Source: Bremia lactucae (Eukaryota > Oomycota > Peronosporomycetes > Peronosporales > Peronosporaceae). From it: 23,869 nucleotides of DNA. The stretch covers positions 7,127,282 through 7,151,150 of the forward strand of contig NC_090610.1 of assembly GCF_004359215.1 (NCBI RefSeq), given 5' to 3'. Under the pieces are notes generated by a model, which saw only the letters and a program-made list of their open reading frames with translations, did no database searches and was not told where the DNA came from. Each line of letters begins with the position of its first letter. The stretch's first letter is position 1. This document shows, piece after piece, positions 17,223 through 23,869 of this stretch. The position numbers and the translations under genes are program-made.

Positions 17223-17704
17223 TGTAATGGGGCACACACCGGTTGGAGAACCATTGTTGTGGAACATTTACTTTATGGAAAAATACCCTTTTATCCTGTT
17301 CTAAAATAGTTAAATACTTAAAATCCCATTTATAATGGGTAACTAATGTTGTCGCCGCCAGATATAAATCTGGCGGCCGGAATCTATTTTTAAATTAGCT
17401 AGGTTAAGGTTAGGTTAAATAATTAAAAAAAGTGCAGTCCCCTTTTGATCTTAAAGCGATAAGTGCCTTCCTAAGGCTTGCGCATTGATCTGGAAGAGAT
17501 AGAAGCCTTTCTAAGGTAAATACTCTTGGGCACTAGTTTTCACTTGGTTCTACGAACCCCTGAATCCTATGAACTAGGATTCTTTAAGCTTTAATAGCTT
17601 GTACGACCCTCTGAATTGTTAAACCCATTAGCTCAATAGAACTAAGCGTCTCTCTGAGTCTGACAGTCCTCCTCTGACTTTGAGAGCGAGGTAGCTCCGC
17701 TACA
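17223..17704 (+). mobile_element. 3' LTR of Gypsy element A
   Basis: TGTAATGGGG to GCTCCGCTACA, 482 bp, ending in satellite DNA. The hairpin GCCGCCAGAT-ATAA-ATCTGGCGGC is intact at 17354-17377. It is closer to the 3' LTR of L than to A's own 5' LTR. Confidence 0.92.
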
Positions 17705-17856
17705 AACGCCATTGGATACAGGCATTGCAGGCGCGCTATTTGGTGCACGTCATCAACGCGTGCCATTGAAAACATGTCATCGGTCATTAGCCATTGTTCA
17801 AGCGCCATCGTACAAAAAACCATAATTTTACAGAACTCGTCGCTCAAACGCCATTG
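17705..17856 (+). repeat. satellite, plus polarity, right flank of element A
   Basis: The array begins with aacgc, the right target copy, and continues the plus-polarity satellite interrupted at 9668 (GCCATTGGATACAGGCATT, CATCGGTCATTAGCCATTG). It ends at a polarity switch at about 17857-17868, where CGCCATTG is followed by a 13-base spacer and CAATGGCG. Confidence 0.85.
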
Positions 17857-17868
17857 TAGATGCGTCTA

Positions 17869-20800
17869 TCCAATGGCGTTCGTCCAATGGCGTTCGTAAA
17901 ATAAGGTATGTTCGATAACGGGTTTTTGGACGATGGCGCTTGTTCGATCACTTATAAACGAGGTGTGTACGATAACGGTTTTTTTGTACGACGACGTTTG
18001 TACGATGGCTTATGGCCGATCGTATGTATTCGATGGCGTGTGTTTATTCAATTTGTTTCATGCCGTGCATCCAATGGCGTGTGTCCAATGGCGTTTGTCC
18101 AAAGGCGTTTGTCTTATAAAGATTATACAACGCGGTGTGTACGAGACGGTTTGTACGATGGCTTTGTACGATGTCTTTAGACCAATGGCATGGGGTCGAT
18201 GGCATGTATTTTTGCGTGTGTTTCATGGTGTGCATCCAATGCCTGTGTTGAATGACGTGCCTCTAGTGTTAATGGAGTTATTCCGATGGCGTTCGTAGGA
18301 CGAGGTGTTTACGATAACGTTTTTTGTACGACGACGTTTTTACGATGGCTTATGGCCCATCGCATGTGTTCGATGGCGTGTGTTTATTTAATTTGTCCGA
18401 TGCCGTGTTTCTAATGGCGTGTTTTCAATGGCGTTTGTTCAACGGCGTTTGTCCGATAAAGATTGTGCGGCGAGGTGTGTACGATAACGGTTTGCGCGAT
18501 GTCGTTTGTACGATGTCTTTTGACCAATGGCATGGGCTCGATGGCACGTATTTGTGCGTGTGCTTCATGGCGTGCATCCAATGCCTGGGTCGAATGACGT
18601 GCCTCTAGTGTTATTAAAGTTATTCCGATGGCGTTCGTAGGACGAGGTGTGTACAATAACGTTTTTTTGTATGACGATGTTTGTGCGATGGCTTATGGCC
18701 CATCGCATGTATTCGATGGCGTGTGTTTATTCAATTTGCCGGATGCCGTGCTTCTAATGGCTTGTGTCCAATGGCTTTTGTCCAAAGGCGTTTGCCCTAT
18801 AAAGAGTATACAACGAGGTGTGTACGAGACGGTTTGTACGATGGCGTTTGTACGATGTCTTTAGACGAATAGCATGGTCTTGATGGCATGTATTTGTGCG
18901 TGTGCTTTATGGCGTGCATTCAATGCCTGTGTCGAATGAAGTGCTATTAGTTTTAGTGGAGTTCGTCCGATGGCGTTCGTAGGACGAGGTGTGTCCGATA
19001 ACGGTTTTTTTGTACGACGACGTTTGTACGATGGCTTATGGCCGATCGTATGTATTCGATGGCGTGTGTTTATTCAATTTGTCCCATGCCGTGCATCCAA
19101 TGGCGTGTGTCCAATGGCGTTTGTCCAAAGGCGTTTATCCTATAAAGATTATACAACGCAGTGTGTACGAGACGGTTTGTACGATGGCGTTTGCACGATG
19201 TCTTTAGACCAATGGCATGGGCTCGATGGCATGTATTTGTGCGTGTGCTTCATGGCGTGCATCCAATGCCTGTGTTGAATGACGTGCCTCTAGTGTTATT
19301 GGAGTTATTCCGATGGCGTTCGTAGGACGAGGTGTTTACGATAACGTTTTTTTGTACTACGACGTTTTTACGATGGCTTATGGCCCATCGCATGTATTCG
19401 ATGGCGTGTGTTTGTTTAATTTGTCCAATGACGTGTCTCCAATGGCGTGTTTTCAATGGCGTTTGTTCAACGGCGTTTGTCCGATAAAGATTGTACGGCG
19501 AGGTGTGTACGACAACGGTTTGCGCGATGTCGTTTGTACGATGTCTTTAGACCAATGGCATGGGCTTCATGGCATGTATTTGTGCGTGTGTTTCGTGGCG
19601 TGCATCCAATGCCTGTGTCCAATGAAGTTCTCTAGTGTTAATGGAGTTCGTCCGATGGCGTTCGTAGGACGAGGTGTGTACGACAACGGTTTTTTGTACG
19701 ACGACGTTTGTACGATGGCTTATGGCCGATCTCACGTGTTCAACGGCGAGTTTGTTTGATTTATTGTACGATAACGTATTTTTTTGTACGAGATGTTTGT
19801 GCGATGGCTAATGGCCGATCTAATGTGTTCGTTGGCGTGTGTTTGTTTAATTTGTCCCATGCCGTGCGTCCAATGGCGTGTGTCCGAAGGCGTTTGTCCA
19901 ATGGCGTTTATCCTATAAAGAGTATACAACGAGGTGTGTACAAGACGGTTTGTACGAGACGGTTTGTACGATGGCGTTCGTACGATGTCTTTAGACCAAT
20001 GGCATGGGCTCGATGGCACGTATTTGTGCGTGTGCTTCATGGCGTGCATCCAATGCCTGTGTCGAATGAAGTTCTCTAGTGTTATTGGAGTTATTCCGAT
20101 GGCATTCGTAGGACGAGGTGTGTACGATAACGTTTTTTTGTACGACGACGTTTGTACGATGGCTTATGGACCATCGTATGTATTCGATGGCGTGTGTTTA
20201 TTCAATTTGCCCGATGCCGTGCTTCTAATGGCTTGTGTCCAATGGCTTTTGTCCAAAGGCGTTAGCCCTATAAAGAGTATACAACGAGGTGTGTACGAGA
20301 CGGTTTGTATGATGGCGTTTGTACGATGTCTTTAGACCAATAACATGGGGTCAATAGCATGTATTTAATTGCGTGAGTTCCAAGATGTGCATCCAGTGTC
20401 TGTGTCCAATGACGTGCCTCTAGTGTTATTGAAGTTCGTCCGATGGCGTTCGTAGGACGAGGGTAATACGATAACGTTTTTTTGTACGACGACGTTTGTA
20501 CGATGGCTTATGGCCCATCGCATGTATTCGATGGCGTGTGTTTGTTTAATTTGTCGAATGCCGTGCTTCCAATGGCATGTCCAATGGCGTTTGTCCAAGG
20601 GCGTTTGTCCTATAAAGATTATACAACACGGTGTGTACGAGACGGTTTGTACGAGACGGTTTGTACGATGGCGTTTGTACGATGTCTTTAGACCAATGGC
20701 ATGGGGTCAATAGCATGTATGTTATCGCGTGAGTTCCATGATGTGCATCCAGTGTCTGTGTCCAATGACGTGCCTCTTGTGTTCAATGGAGTTCGTCCGA

Positions 20801-20922
20801 TGGCGTTCGTAGGACGAGGTGTGTTCGATAACGGTTTTTTGTACGACGACGTTTGTACGATAATTTATGGGCGATCGTATGTATTCGATGGCGTGTGTTT
20901 GTTTGATTTGTCCAATGCCGTG
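17869..20922 (-). repeat. satellite array with 342-bp higher-order repeat (2 x 171 bp)
   Basis: The landmark GTTCGTAGGA (one copy ATTCGTAGGA) recurs at 18291, 18633, 18975, 19318, 19660, 20104, 20448 and 20805. The spacings are 342, 342, 343, 342, 444, 344 and 357. Each unit holds two related monomers of about 171 bp: one with GTGTACGATAACGGTTTTTT, the other with GTGTACGAGACGGTTTG, for example at 18983 and 19156. Within a monomer the words are about 14 bases (CCAATGGCGTGTGT, CCAATGGCGTTTGT, CCAAAGGCGTTTGT). The long unit of 444 contains an 88-base partial duplication (19678/19766) plus a 14-base one; the 357 unit carries an extra 14 bases near 20640. Long open frames occur because 342 and 171 are multiples of three. 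Confidence 0.92.
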
Positions 20923-21201
20923 TTAACATAGTCGAGGATCGACTTCAAGATGGGCGAGGATCGACTTCAAGATTGGACCTCCGCGTGGTAGAAGCTGGTT
21001 GGCTTGAATGGATGCAGCCAGTAAGTAAATCCAGTAGACTATCAGGTAGGCTTCGAGGTAGCAAACAGTTTGCGAACTAAGGACCTTTAATAAATTTGCA
21101 TTGCATTTTGCCAACTAGTGCTCATTTGACCTGTAACATCAGTTTATGAGCCCAAGCCCCGCCAACCTTGCCTTCCCGCCCAATACACAGCCTTCGCTAC
21201 C
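20923..21201 (+). mobile_element. Copia fragment D1: 5' non-coding region
   Basis: The segment starts TTAACATAG at the satellite edge, as D2 does at 22282. A direct repeat GAGGATCGACTTCAAGAT occurs twice at its start. At 21119-21130 GCTCATTTGACC resembles the oomycete initiator (GCTCATTYY type), about 80 bases before the gag ATG. The LTR limits could not be fixed: no partner LTR or clear PBS is visible. Confidence 0.6.
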
Positions 21202-21934
21202 ATGAATGCCTCTACACCAAGTCGGATCAACAAATTCGATGGCACCAACTTTCACACGTGGAAGTTCAAGATGCAGATGGTGCTGGAGGAAAGGAACTTG
21301 TGGGGAGTAGATCAAGCTGGAGCACTGCACGAATGCAGGTGGACCAGGCGACCTTCAAGAGGTAGACTCGATAGACACTAGGGATGATTTCTCGCAATGG
21401 AAGACTTGCAGCTGTCGCTGGTCCTATCGTCAAGTGTTGCGCATGATGGATGGCCACGAGTGAAAGGACACTTCAAGAAGAGGAGCCTCGCAAACAACTT
21501 CTTTCTTCGTCGACGTTTCTTCCTGACAATGATGGAAGAAGGTGATGATGTCGTGAGCCCATCAACAAGCTCAGAACGCTAACGGAGCAACTCGACGATG
21601 TGAGGGCCTTGGTGAGCGAGGGCGACTTGATTATCACGCTTTTTAAGAGTCTTAGTGACTCGTTGCAGCTTCTTATCACGGTGTTGGAATCGCGCGCCGA
21701 TACGTTGACTTGGAAGCTGGTGACGTCTCGACTCCTACACGAGGACATGAAGCGCAAGGAGCAGGGCAGCAACGGAGCTGCGTCTTGTCAAGCATTTATG
21801 ATGAAGGATGCTAAGCGCGAAGAACGGTCGGTGAAGAAGACTGGTGCGTGCCAGAATTGCGGCAAACAAGGACACTGGGCGGATTGCCCTTCGCGAGTCC
21901 GAATGACGCGGAGCGATATCGGTCGCAGCGCTTA
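21202..21934 (+). pseudogene. gag: Copia Gag, copy D1 (stops and frameshift)
   Basis: It starts MNASTPSRINKFDGTNFHTW, then KFKMQMVLEERNLWGVDQAG, the N-terminal pattern of Copia Gag. After VDQAG the frame is lost (stop at about 21380, shared in position with D2). It resumes as AMEDLQLSLVLSSS at 21397, shifts again near 21556, and reads INKLRTLTEQLDDVRALVSE, SLQLLITVLESRADTLTWKL, TSRLLHEDMKRKEQG. A zinc knuckle CQNCGKQGHWADC at 21849-21887 has one residue fewer than the usual C-x2-C-x4-H-x4-C. The order matches UBN2-type Copia Gag. Confidence 0.85.
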
Positions 21935-21939
21935 AATGC

Positions 21940-22170
21940 GCACAGATTGAAGATTCAAGCAATTCTCTTTTTTCGGTTAGCAGTAGCAGCGGCTCTGCCA
22001 AGCCAAACGATGTATGGCTGTTCGTCTTGGAAGCGACGGAGCACATGACGAGTTCGAAGAAGTTCATGCAGAACTACAAGATCTTCTTCCAATTGACGTT
22101 CATCTTGTTGCCGATAAGCACCTTGAGCCGCAAAGTTGCGCATAAGTTACTGCTGTTAAGGATACGCCTT
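21940..22170 (+). pseudogene. pol: Copia protease remnant, copy D1
   Basis: The reading around 22000-22080 gives KPNDVWLFVLEATEHMTSSK. In Copia proteases this segment is WLFDSGATEHMT-like, with the catalytic Asp in DSGA; here DSG is replaced by VLE, so the site is lost. The frame continues about 40 residues (KFMQNYKIFF...) and then degenerates. No integrase or RT of this element follows. Confidence 0.7.
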
Positions 22171-22281
22171 TGCATGCATGATACTTAGCGGCAAGCACTA
22201 ATGGATCATCGATATAGCACGACAGCGACCTCTAGATGCAACATCAGAAAAGACGGCCCCGCAAAGAATTGATGATCAACT
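22171..22281 (+). other. unassigned junction between the Copia fragments
   Basis: About 110 bases with no recognised coding follow the protease remnant and precede the TTAACATAG that opens D2. It could be internal Copia sequence or part of an LTR. Nothing else in the window matches it. Confidence 0.4.
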
Positions 22282-22866
22282 TTAACATAGGCGGTGATCA
22301 AATCAAAACGGGCGAGGATTGACTTCAAGATTGGCAGGATCGACTTCAAAATGGGACCTTCGCGTGGTAAAAGCTGATTGACTTGAATAGATGCAGTCAG
22401 TAAGTAAATCCAGTAGAGTATGGAGTTGGCTTAGAGGTAGCAAACAGCTGGCGAACTAAGGACTTTTAATTAATTTGCTTTGCTTTTGCCAACATTTGCG
22501 CATTTGACCTTCAACATCAGGATATAAGCCCAAGCGCCGCCAACTCTGCCTTCTCGCCCAATACACAGCCTTCGCTTTCATGAATGCCTCAACACCAAGT
22601 CGGATCAACAAATTCGATGACGTAAACTTTCACACGTGGAAGTTCAAGATGCAGATGGTGCTGGAGGAATAGGACTTGTATGGAGTAGATCAAGCTGAAG
22701 CACCGTACGAATGCAGATGGACCAGGCGACCTTCAAGAGATAGTCTCGAGGGACACTAGCGGTGATTTCTCGCAATGGAAGACTTGCAGCTGTCGCTGGT
22801 CCTATCGTCAAGTATTGTGCATGATGCATGGCCACGAGTGAAAAGACAATTCGAGAAGAGGAGCAA
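22282..22866 (+). pseudogene. gag: Copia fragment D2: 5' region and truncated gag
   Basis: This repeats D1 head to tail: the same TTAACATAG start, GACTTCAAGAT repeats, leader, and gag ATG at 22580 (MNASTPSRINKFDDVNFHTW). It has a private TAG after KMQMVLEE and the same downstream frame loss as D1 (VDQA, then AMEDLQLSLVLSSS). It is cut at about 22866, where satellite begins. The initiator-like site is decayed (GCGCATTTGACC). Confidence 0.8.
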
Positions 22867-23869
22867 CTCACGCCATCAGACACATGCTATCGACCCCATG
22901 CCGTTGGTCAAAAGCCATCGTACAAACAACATCGCGCAAAACGTTATCGTACACACCTCGTTGTACAATCGTTATGGGACAAACGCCGTCGGACAAACGC
23001 TATTAAACACACGCCATTGGAGGCATGGCATTGGACAAATTAAACAAACACACGCCATCGAATACATGCGATAAGCCATAAGCCATCGTTCAAACGTCGT
23101 CGTACAAAAAAACCGTTATCGTAAACACCTTGTCCTACGAACGCCATCGGAATAACTTCATTAACACTAGAGGCACTTCATTCGACACAGGCATTGGATG
23201 CACGCCATGAAGCACACGCACAAATACATACCATGGAGCCCATGTCATTGGTCTTAAGACATTGTACAAATGCCATCGTACAAACCGTCTCGTACACACC
23301 TCGTTGTATACTCTTTATAGGACAAACGCCACCGGACAAAAGCCATTGGACACACGTCATTGGAGGCACGGCATTGGACAAATTGAACAAGCACACGCTA
23401 TCGAATACATACGATCGGCCATAAGCCATCGTACAAACGTCGTCGTACAAAAAAAAACGTTATCGTACACACCTTGTCCTACGAACGCCATCGGACGAAC
23501 TCCATTGAACACTAGAGGCATGTCATTGGACACAGGCACTGAATGCACGCCGTGGCACTCACGCCATAAGATACATGCCATCGAGCCCATGCCGTTAGTC
23601 AAAAGCCATCGTACAAACGACATCGTGCAAACCGTTATCGTACACACCTCGTTGTACAATCGTTATCGGACAAACGCCGTCAAACAAACGCCATTTAACA
23701 CACGCCATTAAAGGCACGGCATTGGACAAATTGAACACACACACACCATCGAATACATACGATCGGCCATAAGCCATCGTACAAACGTCGTCGTACAAAA
23801 AAACCGTTATCGTAAACACCTTGTCCTACGAACGCCATCGGAATAACTTCATTAACACTAGAGGCACTT
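22867..23869 (+). repeat. satellite array, plus polarity, runs off the window
   Basis: Same family as 17869-20922 but opposite polarity. The GGTCAAAAGCC/GGCCATAAGCC landmark recurs at about 22901, 23070, 23245, 23413, 23591 and 23760, spacings about 168-178. The TGTCCTACGA mark recurs at 23131, 23475 and 23822, spacings 344 and 347. The 171/342 structure is therefore kept. Confidence 0.9.

Larger units (their letters stand above)
9669..17704 (+). mobile_element. Gypsy (chromodomain) element A, 8.0 kb, defective
   Basis: The element reads 5' LTR 9669-10152, PBS, gag, protease, RT, RNase H, integrase, an inverted block with the integrase tail and chromodomain, an antisense ORF, PPT 17211-17222, and 3' LTR 17223-17704. 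It is flanked by a 4/5 matched target duplication in satellite DNA. Gag is open over its full length, but pol has many stops and frameshifts, a 456-bp LTR insertion and a 649-bp inversion, so the copy is not autonomous. The two LTRs differ noticeably (by eye about a tenth of positions), which suggests either an old insertion or later exchange at one end. Confidence 0.92.

Noticed and set aside
17905..17925. CENP-B-box-like GTTCGATAACGGG in the satellite
   Set aside because: It fails the fixed A after TTCGNNNN of the CENP-B consensus and is not conserved in other monomers.
17908..20931. Many ORFs of 60-148 codons in the satellite (for example 19313-19759)
   Set aside because: They are open because the 171/342-bp periods are multiples of three and the words lack stops in some frames. 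They appear on both strands, repeat the same words, and have no start context or domain.

Overview
The window is a repeat-only stretch of a eukaryotic genome with no recognisable host gene. It is built from nested and decayed LTR retrotransposons sitting in a hierarchical satellite array. The Gypsy pol carries a chromodomain. The Copia gag has the N-terminal pattern FDGTNFHTWKFKMQMVL, and the CATTYY initiator-like sites are followed by short leaders. Together these suggest an oomycete (Phytophthora or downy-mildew type). That assignment is an inference from family resemblance only.

Layout. 1-345: truncated LTR of family B (ends CCCCGTTACA), lying inside a Gypsy LTR. 346-6158: Gypsy element L on the minus strand (3' LTR, PPT, an antisense ORF, then pol read backwards: chromodomain, IN, RNase H, RT, PR); its gag and 5' LTR are missing. 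6159-6345: unexplained palindrome-rich spacer. 6346-7076: a second Gypsy 5' end on the plus strand (complete LTR, PBS, 62 codons of gag), joined to 7077-8302, a decayed gag of another Gypsy lineage. 8303-9668: satellite. 9669-17704: element A, an 8.0-kb Gypsy copy with both LTRs, PBS, intact-length gag, broken pol, PPT and a near-perfect 5-bp target duplication in the satellite. A carries a 456-bp solo LTR of family B inside integrase and an internal 649-bp inversion. 17705-20922: satellite that switches polarity near 17860 and then runs as a regular 342-bp (2 x 171) higher-order repeat. 20923-22866: two head-to-tail truncated Copia 5' fragments. 22867-23869: satellite again, in the opposite polarity.

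L and A form an inverted repeat with arms of about 5.8-6.5 kb. They share at least seven inactivating lesions, so both descend from an already defective ancestor or have been homogenised since. The most unusual coding signal is an antisense gene at the 3' end of the Gypsy element (940-2218 in L; split over 17057-16310 and 15640-16159 in A). It starts just inside the 3' LTR, runs opposite to pol, overlaps the chromodomain and the integrase tail, and encodes an acidic N terminus, a basic NLS-like patch and a strong C-terminal coiled coil. The other main item is the three-level satellite (14 bp, 171 bp, 342 bp). Everything was read by eye; identity statements are approximate.
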